Assembly (NCBI RefSeq): GCF_007997285.1
Contig: NZ_VORX01000005.1
Location: forward strand, 124,001-188,000
From: Gelidibacter salicanalis
Lineage (GTDB): Bacteria; Bacteroidota; Bacteroidia; Flavobacteriales; Flavobacteriaceae
Direction: 5' to 3'
Length of the DNA stretch: 64,000 nt
Shown here: piece after piece, positions 27,193 through 35,884 of the stretch
Position numbering within the stretch: position 1 is the first letter of the stretch
Layout: every line of letters starts with the position of its first letter
Program-made: the position numbers and the translations under genes
Notes under the pieces: model-generated
Seen by the model: the letters and a program-made list of their open reading frames with translations, nothing else
Told to the model about the DNA's origin: nothing
Database searches by the model: none

Positions 27193-27867
27193 CTAGTTGG
27201 AAACTTTAAATCTCCAAAATTTATTATCTGGCATTGGAGCTTCAAAGGCTTGTTGAAGATTATTCGAATCGGGAAGTTGAAAGCTGATGGTATACGAGTG
27301 TAAACCCACAGATAATGGTAAATATGCTTCATCTGACCCATATTTTTCGTCACCAATAATTGGACATCCAATATAGGCCAATTGGGCTCTAATTTGATGA
27401 AATCTGCCCGTTTTTGGCTGCACTTCCAGTAAATAGCCAAATTCATTTTCGCCAATCACTTCATAAGTCAGACTACACTCTTGAGCTTCCTTGGATTTTG
27501 TTTCTACGATATCAGCACGCTTTTCAAGCCTGTTCTTAACCAGAAAATGATTTAGCGTTGCCTTAGCTTGTGCAGGTTTATTTTTGACAATTGCTAAATA
27601 GGTTTTCTGAATTTGACGGTCACTGAATAAATTATTAAACGCCACAAGTATACTTTTCTTTTTCGCGAAAATTAAAACGCCACTGGTCACACGGTCCAAA
27701 CGATGAATAACCCCAATATAAGGTTTTGGTTTCGTCTTTAATAAGTGACTAAGTACCTGAGTTTCAACAGTGCATTCTTCATATGAGCTTTTTTCGCTTA
27801 TGAGTCCCGCGGCTTTATTCACAACTATATAATCATTGTTTTCATGTACTATGTTCAGATTTTGCAT
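27193..27867 (-). CDS. RluA-family RNA pseudouridine synthase
   Basis: The 224-residue protein is a single catalytic domain with the pseudouridine synthase motif GVIHRLDRVTSGVLIFAK, which contains the catalytic Asp, and RFHQIRAQLAYIGCPIIGDEKYG. There is no N-terminal S4 domain, as in short RluA-like enzymes acting on rRNA or tRNA. The target base cannot be told. It converges on the radical SAM gene with only 6 bases between stops. Confidence 0.9.
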   Translation of the reverse strand: MQNLNIVHENNDYIVVNKAAGLISEKSSYEECTVETQVLSHLLKTKPKPYIGVIHRLDRVTSGVLIFAKKKSILVAFNNLFSDRQIQKTYLAIVKNKPAQAKATLNHFLVKNRLEKRADIVETKSKEAQECSLTYEVIGENEFGYLLEVQPKTGRFHQIRAQLAYIGCPIIGDEKYGSDEAYLPLSVGLHSYTISFQLPDSNNLQQAFEAPMPDNKFWRFKVSN

Positions 27868-28315
27868 TTAATATATTTTTAAGGGCTTTTTAATTGGCAG
27901 TTCTGTTCCATGATTTTTCAGGAAGGTTGCTTCCGTTAGCGTTTGAGTCTGAAAAATGGAGTGGGCAAAAATATTACTTTTTATCCGAGTGGTAGCTATA
28001 ATCAGACAAACGATTTTGCTTTCAAATTTAGATGGTATCAAGTGTTTTGGGACATGTGATGATGAAGACAGCTACTGTTTGACCTCTTGAGTGTTCCATC
28101 CCTGTAATCGATCCAAATGCAAATAGGATTCCACGAATTTCCGATGCGTCGCGCGTCACAATGGCAAGAATTAAAATCGAGACGAGCAAATTGCCTAATT
28201 TTTATCCTTTTTACGTAATGAGGTTAACCAAGTTATTTTTCAAAGATGGCAATGATACGCGTTTATGCAGAGACTGTATTTCCTCGGAACTTATTTAATA
28301 ATTAAAGTAAAAGAA
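27868..28315. other. Intergenic region of 448 bases, possible decayed sequence
   Basis: This stretch lies between two minus-strand genes. The only open frames are 43-45 codons long, for example plus strand 28161-28298 (MARIKIETSKLPNFYPF...), and resemble nothing I know. The base composition is less AT-biased than other spacers of the window, so it could be the remnant of a lost gene. Confidence 0.4.
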
Positions 28316-28909
28316 TTAAAAAACACGCTCTAAAAGTGCTTTAATACTTTCCTGATTGGCGCGGATCAGTTCATTTTTAGCCCGTTCAATATCTTTTGGT
28401 GTTTTATCCTGTGACAGTTTGAATTTCCCTTCCCAAGTTGCAATGTCAATTTCAAAACCCTGTACATAATTAATAAACTGGTGCATTCGAGGGTTGTCAG
28501 ATTCTAAGGTATACCGGTGATCGGGGGCTTCCAAAAAAGAGGTCATAGCAATCATGGATTGCATAATGATTTCAGGATCTGTAATTTCTTTGACATTTCC
28601 TGTGGTATGAACCATAATATAATTCCATGTAGGTAGTTGTGTGGTCGTATAAATGCTTGGAGAAATATAACCTTGCGGCCCAGAAAACAGCACGGTAACT
28701 TCCTGATTGTTCCTTAGCAGTTCTGCCTGAGGATTGTTTTTGTCCAAATGCCCGATTAACTTTCCTTCAGCATATATCAGTGGCAAATGTGAAATTAGAG
28801 GCTTGTTTTCGTCTACAGAAATAACTGTGGCTAAAGGGTAAGCTTTTATGACCGCAATCATATGGTCGTGATCGTTATCTTGATGGTGTTGTGGTGGGTA
28901 GACTGTCAT
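28316..28909 (-). CDS. PaiB-like FMN-binding protein
   Basis: The 197-residue protein belongs to the PaiB family (called FMN-binding negative transcriptional regulators), with the split-barrel flavin fold. Landmarks are the start MTVYPPQH, LATVISVDENKPLISHLPL, GHLDKNNPQ, and PTWNYIMVHTTG. In Bacillus PaiB affects sporulation and degradative enzyme genes; whether this protein regulates anything or works as an oxidoreductase is open. Lone gene on the minus strand. Confidence 0.85.
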   Translation of the reverse strand: MTVYPPQHHQDNDHDHMIAVIKAYPLATVISVDENKPLISHLPLIYAEGKLIGHLDKNNPQAELLRNNQEVTVLFSGPQGYISPSIYTTTQLPTWNYIMVHTTGNVKEITDPEIIMQSMIAMTSFLEAPDHRYTLESDNPRMHQFINYVQGFEIDIATWEGKFKLSQDKTPKDIERAKNELIRANQESIKALLERVF

Positions 28910-29008
28910 GGTTTTATTGCACGCAAAAACGAAATGGATTATAAAATATAGAAATGAAAATAATAATAAAAAATGCGTTGACAGATGAGGTGTTCTGGCA
29001 TTAAACTT

Positions 29009-29461
29009 CTATACTCCAAACTGCCTTAAATGATGATCTAAGTGCTTAAATTGCATCTTGCCCCATTGGTCGGTGCTGAATTTACCAAAATAGGGATGAT
29101 GAGGCCAATGTATATTGTACGCTTTATTGTGAAAATCATTTACGGTGGCGATCAGTTGGGCTCTTTCATTTTCAAAATCGAAAGTGCCAATTACCAAAAA
29201 ATCCTTGGAGGTGGTCACGCTTTCCGGCCATGGTTTATCATTGTACATAATAGGTTTATAAAGTTTAAGCACCAGTTTTTTTAACACACCCACATTTTCG
29301 GTTAACTCCATTTTTCCTGTAGCTACCAATAATGGCATCTGACAATGTTTGACCATTTGTGATACGTTCATTTTTCCCCATTTTGGGGTAGCATCTTCTG
29401 TGAGTTGTTCTAAACGTCTCAATATCTCCTGATGTGCTTTTTGGTCAAATAAAGTCTGCAT
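29009..29461 (-). CDS. DUF1569 (DinB-like) protein
   Basis: The 150-residue protein is helix-rich with the conserved KMNVSQMVKHCQMPL, HPYFGKFSTDQWGKMQFKHL and a final DHHLRQFGV. These histidines resemble the metal site of DinB/YfiT-like four-helix proteins, and the family is known as DUF1569. It is cytoplasmic and of unknown reaction. No partner gene is evident. Confidence 0.82.
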   Translation of the reverse strand: MQTLFDQKAHQEILRRLEQLTEDATPKWGKMNVSQMVKHCQMPLLVATGKMELTENVGVLKKLVLKLYKPIMYNDKPWPESVTTSKDFLVIGTFDFENERAQLIATVNDFHNKAYNIHWPHHPYFGKFSTDQWGKMQFKHLDHHLRQFGV

Positions 29462-29597
29462 GGCGTTTCCAGTATGTAATGGGTTCTGAAATTTACAATT
29501 TTTATCTTTTTATTTGGTGAATAGTACATCTTTTTCTGATTGAAAAATGACCAATATATGCAATTATCATTAACTTTATAAGTACTTAAATTTCACT

Positions 29598-30305
29598 ATG
29601 GTGGCTATGTCAGAAAAAAACCCTTCTTTTTCCATTAAAAACTGGTCACAACACGACCAACCTCGAGAAAAACTAAGAGACAAAGGCAAGGCCGCATTAA
29701 GTGACGCCGAATTAATGGCCATTTTGTTAGGCTCAGGAAGCAGAAATGAAAGCGCTGTAGAACTTAGTAAACGTATTTTGGCCAGCACTGACAACAATTT
29801 AAGCGCTTTAGGAAAGTTATCCCTTAAACAGCTTATGCATTTTAAAGGTATTGGAGAAGCCAAGGCGTTAACGATTGTGGCTGCATTAGAACTGGGAAGA
29901 CGTCGTAGAGGTGAAGAAGCCCTTCAGCATTATAAAATTGAATCGAGCCAATCTGTTTTTGAACTCATGCAACCTCTAATTGGCGAATTGCCGCACGAAG
30001 AGTTTTGGATCATCTATTTGAATAATTCCAATAAGGTCATTCAAAAAATACAATTGAGCAAAGGGGGTATTACCGGCACGTTGGTCGATGTGCGTTTGGT
30101 GCTCAAAACAGCTATTGAGGTTGGTGCAGTAGGCATAATATTGGCGCATAATCATCCTTCGGGGACGCTTAAGCCCAGTGAAGCGGATAAACAGATTACC
30201 CAGAAATTGAAAACCGCGGCACAAAGTCTGGATATAAAAATTTTAGATCATCTCATCATTACTGAAAATGCTTTTTATAGCTTTGCAGACGAGGGCATCC
30301 TGTAA
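29598..30305 (+). CDS. radC: RadC family JAB/MPN+ domain protein
   Basis: The 235-residue protein has an N-terminal helix-hairpin-helix part (LMHFKGIGEAKALTIVAALEL) and a C-terminal MPN+ domain with the metal-binding motif HNHPSGTLKPSEAD. Despite the name, a direct DNA-repair function is doubtful; the domain resembles metalloproteases. The ATG at 29607 (MSEKNPSFSIKNW) fits family members better than 29598 and may be the true start. Lone gene. Confidence 0.92.
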   Translation: MVAMSEKNPSFSIKNWSQHDQPREKLRDKGKAALSDAELMAILLGSGSRNESAVELSKRILASTDNNLSALGKLSLKQLMHFKGIGEAKALTIVAALELGRRRRGEEALQHYKIESSQSVFELMQPLIGELPHEEFWIIYLNNSNKVIQKIQLSKGGITGTLVDVRLVLKTAIEVGAVGIILAHNHPSGTLKPSEADKQITQKLKTAAQSLDIKILDHLIITENAFYSFADEGIL

Positions 30306-30439
30306 TCTGAACTTCAAAAATTTAAACCTAATAGCAGTTACTTTGACCCGATATGATCAAAACCTGAATGAAAACTTACGGGTCACATGATTCTTCGATT
30401 ATATTCCAAAGAATATCAAACCTAGGAATTTAAAATTTT

Positions 30440-30447
30440 TAACTTTG
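30440..30447 (+). promoter_or_regulatory. Candidate -7 box TAACTTTG
   Basis: TAACTTTG matches TAnnTTTG and lies 16 bases before the ATG at 30464. No TTG at the standard upstream distance was found. Confidence 0.3.
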
Positions 30448-30463
30448 GACTTTACAAAATCGA

Positions 30464-31765
30464 ATGCTACTAGTTTATACTCCTAAAATTACACCGCGTT
30501 TAACCTATGCTTTTAAGCATATCAGTTTGCGTATTCTTAATGTTCCTGTGAGTTTTACCACCACTGTGGAGGAGTTTATTGCCCATGACAGCATGAAAAT
30601 CTCCTACGCTAAGCAGCCCTTGAGCAGTGAGTTGTTTGTACGCAGTCATGAACTATTGTTTGAACAAGGCATTTCTGATTTAGATATCAATGTGCAAGAT
30701 TGGGGCAATACCAAATGTTTTTTTTCAACCTCTGATAAAAGTAGTCTGCCGTTCGATATTTTTGCCGCGACCTTTTATTTGTTAAGCAGATATGAAGAAT
30801 ATCTCCCCCACGTAAAAGATGACTATGGCCGATTTTTGGCCACAGAGAGTTTGGCTTTTAATAAGGGATTTTTGCATCAGCCCGTCGTCGATATTTGGGC
30901 CTATAAATTTAAAGACATGTTGCAGGCCCAATTTCCTGACTTCGATTTTCCGGAAAGAACTTACAATATTCAGCCAATAATTGATGTGCCGGTAGCTTAC
31001 TATTTTAAAGACAAAGGATTGTTGCGTACTTTAGGGGGCACCGTAAGTGATATTGCCAGCTTAAAATTCAAACAACTTTACCAGCGTTACCAATCTTTAA
31101 TGGGATTTAAGAGAGATCCGTACGACACGTTTAAGTGGATTGTTACCAAGCAAAAAAAGACTAAAGTCAAATTTATCGTATTTTTTCTGATTGGCGAATA
31201 TTCCACCTTTGATAAGAACATCAACATTAATAAAAAACGATTTGTATCGCTTATAAAATATGTTGGGGATTATTGCAAAATTGGTTTGAAAGTATCGTTT
31301 TTGGCTTTGGATGATTTTGCCATGTTGAAAAAGGAAAAATTAAAGATGGAGTCCACCACCAATAATCCTTTAGAAGCGTCTAGGCATTCATTTTCAAAAT
31401 TGAACCTGCCTGAAACGTACCGTAACCTCATAGAATTAGAAATTAAACAGGATTTTACCATGGGTTATATCAACCATATGGGCTTTAGGGCGGGTACCTG
31501 TACACCTTTTCAATTTTATGATTTAGATTATGAAGTACAAACCCCACTGCAAATCAATCCGTTTCATTGTGTTGATTATGCGTTATTAAAGCGGCAGTCC
31601 TATTTAGATAAAAAAGAAGATTTACTGCGCTTAATGGACACTGTAAAAAGCGTCAATGGCACGTTTACTCCAGTGTTCCATAATTACGCATTTAGTAATT
31701 TGGACCGTTGGAAAGGGTTTAGAGATTTATTCCGTATAGTATTAGAGTCCGTAGATGAAAAGTAG
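30464..31765 (+). CDS. Polysaccharide-deacetylase-like protein (DUF7033 N-terminal domain)
   Basis: The 433-residue cytoplasmic protein matches a Bacteroidota family with an N-terminal DUF7033 region (PFDIFAATFYLLSRYEEYLPH) and a deacetylase-like barrel (RHSFSKLNLPETYRNLI, DFTMGYINHMGFRAGTCTPF). In members I remember, a D-I-D near residue 180 and a G-x-H-P-S carry the metal site; here they read IIDVPVAYYF and IGLKVSFLAL, so one Asp and the His appear replaced. Catalysis may be lost. The gene overlaps the next by 11 bases, so the two are co-translated. Confidence 0.72.
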   Translation: MLLVYTPKITPRLTYAFKHISLRILNVPVSFTTTVEEFIAHDSMKISYAKQPLSSELFVRSHELLFEQGISDLDINVQDWGNTKCFFSTSDKSSLPFDIFAATFYLLSRYEEYLPHVKDDYGRFLATESLAFNKGFLHQPVVDIWAYKFKDMLQAQFPDFDFPERTYNIQPIIDVPVAYYFKDKGLLRTLGGTVSDIASLKFKQLYQRYQSLMGFKRDPYDTFKWIVTKQKKTKVKFIVFFLIGEYSTFDKNININKKRFVSLIKYVGDYCKIGLKVSFLALDDFAMLKKEKLKMESTTNNPLEASRHSFSKLNLPETYRNLIELEIKQDFTMGYINHMGFRAGTCTPFQFYDLDYEVQTPLQINPFHCVDYALLKRQSYLDKKEDLLRLMDTVKSVNGTFTPVFHNYAFSNLDRWKGFRDLFRIVLESVDEK

Positions 31766-32444
31766 AGACATAAAACACGTTTTTTTCGATTTAGATCATA
31801 CCCTTTGGGATTTTGATAAAAATTCCGCATTGACATTCGATAAAATTTTTAAACAGCACCAAGTTGAGCTTCGTTTAGAAACGTTTTTAGACGTGTATGA
31901 ACCGGTCAATTTGCAGTACTGGAAACGGTATCGCGATGATGAAATTGATAAATTAGAATTGCGCTACGGCCGATTACGGGACACGTTTGATGCCGTCAAT
32001 TTCACCATTGAAGACAGATTGATTGAACAACTCTCCCACGCCTATATTGAACATTTATCCAGTTTCAGCCATCTTTTTGAAGGGACAATGGACGTCTTAA
32101 ATTATTTGCAACCTAAATATCAATTGCATATTATAACCAACGGTTTTGAGGAAGCGCAATTACGAAAGATGAATTCGTCCGCCATAACGCCTTATTTCAA
32201 AACCATTACAAATGCTGAAATAGCTGGAGTAAAGAAACCGAACCCGATCATTTTTGAATATGCCCTTAACCTCGCCAAGGCCCAACCTCATGAAAGCATT
32301 ATGATTGGCGATAATTACGAAGCGGATGTCTTAGGGGCCTTAAATGTAGGATACGATGCCATCTTTTTCAATTATAGAAATGACCCATCTGAACCTCATG
32401 TCAAACAAATCAATCATTTGTCACAGCTAAAAACTTTTATTTAA
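31755..32444 (+). CDS. HAD-superfamily nucleotidase, YjjG type
   Basis: The 229-residue protein has HAD motif I as FFDLDHTLWDFD, motif II IITNGF, motif III Lys in GVKKPNP and motif IV MIGDNYEADVLGA. DHTLWDF with the following helical cap is characteristic of YjjG, a 5'-nucleotidase that removes non-canonical pyrimidine nucleotides. The gene begins inside the end of the deacetylase-like gene. Soluble, cytoplasmic. Confidence 0.88.
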   Translation: MKSRDIKHVFFDLDHTLWDFDKNSALTFDKIFKQHQVELRLETFLDVYEPVNLQYWKRYRDDEIDKLELRYGRLRDTFDAVNFTIEDRLIEQLSHAYIEHLSSFSHLFEGTMDVLNYLQPKYQLHIITNGFEEAQLRKMNSSAITPYFKTITNAEIAGVKKPNPIIFEYALNLAKAQPHESIMIGDNYEADVLGALNVGYDAIFFNYRNDPSEPHVKQINHLSQLKTFI

Positions 32445-32535
32445 TGCGGCCAATTTGGGCATCAATATGACCGATTCTAATGCTGTTTTCGTACTTTGTC
32501 GTATCTTTAAAAAATTAATTTATTCAAAAAAGTTT

Positions 32536-33423
32536 ATGAAATCTATCGTTACTATATTGGCCTTTATCATGTTGTTCAGCAGTAAAGGCTTCGCTCAAGA
32601 AAATTTAAATGCTTACAAATATGTTGTTGTCCCAAATTCTTATGGTTTTTTAAATGGGCCTGACCAATATAAAGTCAACTCTCTAACTAAGTTTTTATTT
32701 GAAAAATATGGTTTTACAACGCTTATGGCTGATGATGATTACCCAAATGATCTAACCAACAATCGCTGTTTGGGTCTTTTTGCTGATGTAGAAAAATTGA
32801 GCGCATTTTTTAATACAAAATTGCAAGTGCATTTAAAGGATTGCAATAATAAGGTGGTCTATTCTTCGGCAGTAGGAGAATCAAGAGAAAAAGATTACGA
32901 TAAGGTCTATCATCTTGCTTTACGTGATGCATTCAACAGTTTTCAATCGCTAAATTACACGTATCAGCCCAGTGAGAAAGTAGTTTCAGCTCCGTTGCAG
33001 GCGCCGGCAAAGGTGGCAGATACTTCAGAAGCACAAGAAGAAATTTTGCGTTTGCAAAGAGAAGTGGAGGCGTTAAAAGTGAGCCGGACCAATGAGGAAC
33101 GGGACTTGAGAGAAGCGGCAAAATCTAAACAACTTCAAGACGTACAACCAGAAGTAAAGGCACAAGTTAAAAAAGTGATTATTGCTGATGCGGGATCGGT
33201 CGAAAAAATCCAAGGTTTATTTGCCAATCCGGTGGAAAACGGATACACCATTACCGATGCCTCTTCTAAAGTGTTGTATCATTTGGTGTTTTCAGGTAAA
33301 GAAGATGTCTATATTGTAAAAGGCCAGGACGCTATTCTCTATAAAATGAACACTACGTGGATTATTGCCACGGCGACTGATGCAGGTGTCTCAATGAAAA
33401 CACTTAACGTGACATTTAATTAA
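32536..33423 (+). CDS. Exported protein of unknown function
   Basis: From ATG 32536 the product has 295 residues with a clean signal peptide (MKSIVTILAFIMLFSSKGFAQ); an ATG 27 codons upstream would bury it. The first half is compact (YKYVVVPNSYGFLNGPDQY, LGLFADVEKL), a middle part is charged and coiled-coil-like (EEILRLQREVEALKVSRTNEERDLREA, split here at residues 167-195), and the end is beta-rich. It is of a type common in Flavobacteriaceae, but I recognise no function. Its stop is 1 base from the convergent rarA stop. Confidence 0.7.
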   Translation: MKSIVTILAFIMLFSSKGFAQENLNAYKYVVVPNSYGFLNGPDQYKVNSLTKFLFEKYGFTTLMADDDYPNDLTNNRCLGLFADVEKLSAFFNTKLQVHLKDCNNKVVYSSAVGESREKDYDKVYHLALRDAFNSFQSLNYTYQPSEKVVSAPLQAPAKVADTSEAQEEILRLQREVEALKVSRTNEERDLREAAKSKQLQDVQPEVKAQVKKVIIADAGSVEKIQGLFANPVENGYTITDASSKVLYHLVFSGKEDVYIVKGQDAILYKMNTTWIIATATDAGVSMKTLNVTFN

Positions 33424-33424
33424 A

Positions 33425-34705
33425 TCAATACCCGTATTTCGATTTCCAGCGCTGTTTTAAAAACTCACGTTGCGACTGTTCTCTGGCGTTATTGCCGGGG
33501 TTATAAAGTTTGGTGTTTTTAATTTCGTCGGGCAGAAACTCTTGAGGTGCAAAGTTGTTTTCATAGTTATGGGCGTACTGATAGTTGTCGCCATAGCCTA
33601 ATTCCTTCATTAATTTGGTGGGCGCATTTCTTACAGATAGCGGCACTGATAAATCGCCGGTTTCCCTGACCAATTGCTGCGCTCTCCCTATAGCTTCATA
33701 TGCCGAATTACTTTTGGCCGATGTCGCTAAATACGTGGCGCATTGGCTTAAGATAATACGAGATTCAGGATGTCCAATTACGGAGACTGCCTGAAAAGTA
33801 GTATTCGCTATTACTAAGGCTGTTGGGTTGGCGTTGCCAATATCCTCACTGGCTGAGATTAACATACGTCGGGCAATAAATTTAACATCTTCACCACCTT
33901 CAATCATACGCGCTAGCCAATATACAGCCCCATTAGGATCACTCCCACGAATCGATTTTATAAATGCGGAGATGATATCATAATGTTGCTCGCCCGTTTT
34001 GTCGTAGCGTGCCGTATTGCTTTGCACTTTCTTCAGCACCGCTTCATTGGTAATTACAATCTTCTCAGATTCGTCGTAGGAAGAAATAATCAGTTCAAAA
34101 ATATTTAAAAGCTTGCGGGCGTCACCTCCTGAAAGTCGCAATAAGGCTTCAGTCTCTTTAAGGGTGATGTCCCGTTGAGATAACAAGTCATCTTCGGTAA
34201 TTGCCCGTTGTAATAAGGCTTCCAAATCTTTCTTATCAAATGATTTTAAAACATATACTTGTGCACGGGAGAGTAGGGCAGGAATGACTTCAAAACTGGG
34301 GTTTTCAGTAGTGGCGCCAATTAAGGTTACCCAACCTTTTTCTACAGCTTCCAATAAAGAATCTTGTTGCGATTTGCTAAAACGATGAATCTCATCAATA
34401 AACAATAACGGATTTTTAGCCGTAAACAGGCCGCCACTATGTTTGGCTTTATCAATGACTTCTCGGATATCTTTGACACCAGAATTGATGGCACTCAGCT
34501 TGTAAAACGGCCGGTTAGATTCGTTGGCAATGATATTGGCCAAGGTTGTTTTTCCTGTGCCAGGAGGTCCCCAAAATATCATTGACGGAATTACCCCTTG
34601 TTTAATGTGCTGCGTCAAAACCCCTTGATCTCCAATTAAGTGGGATTGACTTAAATAATCCTTCAAGTACTTTGGCCGTAATCGTTCTGCTAATGGTGCG
34701 TTCAT
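33425..34705 (-). CDS. rarA: Replication-associated recombination ATPase
   Basis: The 426-residue AAA+ protein (RarA/MgsA, WRNIP1 homologue) has Walker A FWGPPGTGKTTLA, Walker B LLFIDEIHRFSK, sensor GATTENPSFEV and the family tail IARRMLISASEDIGNANP. It acts at stalled forks with SSB. A TAATTTTG promoter box lies 4 bases before the start codon on the minus strand, which fixes the start. Confidence 0.95.
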   Translation of the reverse strand: MNAPLAERLRPKYLKDYLSQSHLIGDQGVLTQHIKQGVIPSMIFWGPPGTGKTTLANIIANESNRPFYKLSAINSGVKDIREVIDKAKHSGGLFTAKNPLLFIDEIHRFSKSQQDSLLEAVEKGWVTLIGATTENPSFEVIPALLSRAQVYVLKSFDKKDLEALLQRAITEDDLLSQRDITLKETEALLRLSGGDARKLLNIFELIISSYDESEKIVITNEAVLKKVQSNTARYDKTGEQHYDIISAFIKSIRGSDPNGAVYWLARMIEGGEDVKFIARRMLISASEDIGNANPTALVIANTTFQAVSVIGHPESRIILSQCATYLATSAKSNSAYEAIGRAQQLVRETGDLSVPLSVRNAPTKLMKELGYGDNYQYAHNYENNFAPQEFLPDEIKNTKLYNPGNNAREQSQREFLKQRWKSKYGY

Positions 34706-34709
34706 TATG

Positions 34710-34717
34710 CAAAATTA
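34710..34717 (-). promoter_or_regulatory. -7 box TAATTTTG next to rarA start
   Basis: Read on the minus strand, TAATTTTG is followed by CATA and then the ATG of rarA, so the transcript would have almost no leader. Confidence 0.4.
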
Positions 34718-34754
34718 CATCAAATCCTTTACAAAGCGGAAACTCCATCTACAA

Positions 34755-34845
34755 TTTTGGGCATGCCATTTTTGTGAAGAACAAAAATGTCGTGCTCTCG
34801 CGGCTCAATCTTTTTGTTGAAAAAACAAAAAGGATTTCACACAAA
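34755..34845. repeat. Pair of inverted repeats in rarA-rhomboid spacer
   Basis: CATTTTTGT (34767-34775) and ACAAAAATG (34781-34789) form a perfect 9-bp hairpin, and ATCTTTTTGTT near 34808-34818 pairs with AACAAAAAGGAT near 34824-34835 with one bulged G. The spacer codes for nothing recognisable. The sequence style resembles interspersed repeats of flavobacterial genomes, which I cannot verify here. Confidence 0.45.
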
Positions 34846-34933
34846 CCGCTCCATCACTCATGCACCTACGTGACAATAGTTCATATCTTCAACAATTGGC
34901 TAGTAATTTGATGAGAAACCTTTAAATTTAACC

Positions 34934-35812
34934 ATGAGTAATCCGCAGCATTTCAGATATTCAACAGGCGTTGTGGGCTACCCCATCTTTTTTTTGATGT
35001 TAATCTGGGTCGTCTTCTGGTTGCAGGTCCGATTTTTCCCCGTCATCAAAACCTGGGGAATAGTACCAGAAACTTTAGTAGGATTACGGGGGGTGGTTTT
35101 AAGTCCGTTCATTCACGCCAACATTGAGCATATTTATCACAATAGTATTCCGTTAGTAGTCCTATCAATGGCCTTGTTTTATTTCTACAGGCCCATTGCT
35201 TGGAAAGTGTTGGTTTATGGTATATTACTTTCCGGAATGATCACGTGGTTTATCGGGAGACCTTCCAATCATATTGGCGCTAGTGGCCTTATTTATGTCC
35301 TAGTCAGTTTTATTTTTTTTAAGGGCATATTTGCCAAACATTTTCGGTTAGTAGCTCTTTCGCTATTGATTATTTTTCTTTACGGAAGTATGATTTGGTA
35401 TGTGTTCCCGATCAAGGATGGGGTGTCGTGGGAAGGGCATTTAGGGGGACTTATTACTGGGTTTGTCTTTGCCGTAATTTTTAGAAAGGCCATTGCCAAA
35501 CCTGATCGTTACGTGTGGCAGGAACAAGCATACAACGAAGATGATGATCCGTTTTTGAGACATTTTGATGAAAACGGGAATTTTATAGAAAATTTAGAAC
35601 CGGAAATTGAACTTGAATTTGAACTTGAAAATGAAGTTGAAGTTGAAAGTGAAAGTGAAATTGAATTTGAAAGTGAAATTGAAGATGAAAGTGAAATTGT
35701 AGATGAAAATGAAATAAAGGCGAAAGATACCACTGAAACCCCAATTGCAAATCGGTCGAACTTAAATCCATCGAAGATCCACTATATTAATAAGGAAACT
35801 CCTAAGTCATGA
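34934..35812 (+). CDS. Rhomboid-family intramembrane serine protease with acidic tail
   Basis: The 292-residue protein has six or so membrane segments, the catalytic serine motif GASG (Ser117), the catalytic His in EGHLGGLITG (His169) and the HANIEHIYHN loop (oxyanion region). It cleaves membrane proteins within the bilayer. After residue 220 a cytoplasmic tail of about 40 residues is almost only Glu alternating with other residues, coded by a 6-base repeat (35602-35712). The tail is not part of the rhomboid fold and may vary in length. Confidence 0.88.
   Translation: MSNPQHFRYSTGVVGYPIFFLMLIWVVFWLQVRFFPVIKTWGIVPETLVGLRGVVLSPFIHANIEHIYHNSIPLVVLSMALFYFYRPIAWKVLVYGILLSGMITWFIGRPSNHIGASGLIYVLVSFIFFKGIFAKHFRLVALSLLIIFLYGSMIWYVFPIKDGVSWEGHLGGLITGFVFAVIFRKAIAKPDRYVWQEQAYNEDDDPFLRHFDENGNFIENLEPEIELEFELENEVEVESESEIEFESEIEDESEIVDENEIKAKDTTETPIANRSNLNPSKIHYINKETPKS
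35602..35712 (+). repeat. Hexamer coding repeat (GAANNT) in rhomboid tail
   Basis: About eighteen consecutive 6-base units of the form GAA-NNT code the Glu-x tail. As a multiple of three, length change by slippage would keep the frame. Confidence 0.8.
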
Positions 35813-35819
35813 TGATTTT

Positions 35820-35843
35820 GTCACACTGAGCGCAGTCGAAGTG
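35820..35843. repeat. Interspersed repeat with dyad ends
   Basis: The 24 bases have the ends CACT and AGTG around GAGCGCAGTCGA. A near-identical motif (TGAGCGCAGTCGAAG) is one I recall as a frequent intergenic repeat of Bacteroidota. Only one copy is in this window. Confidence 0.45.
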
Positions 35844-35884
35844 CTTTTTAAAATCAAATAGGTGAGGGGCTAGGTTCTAGTTAG

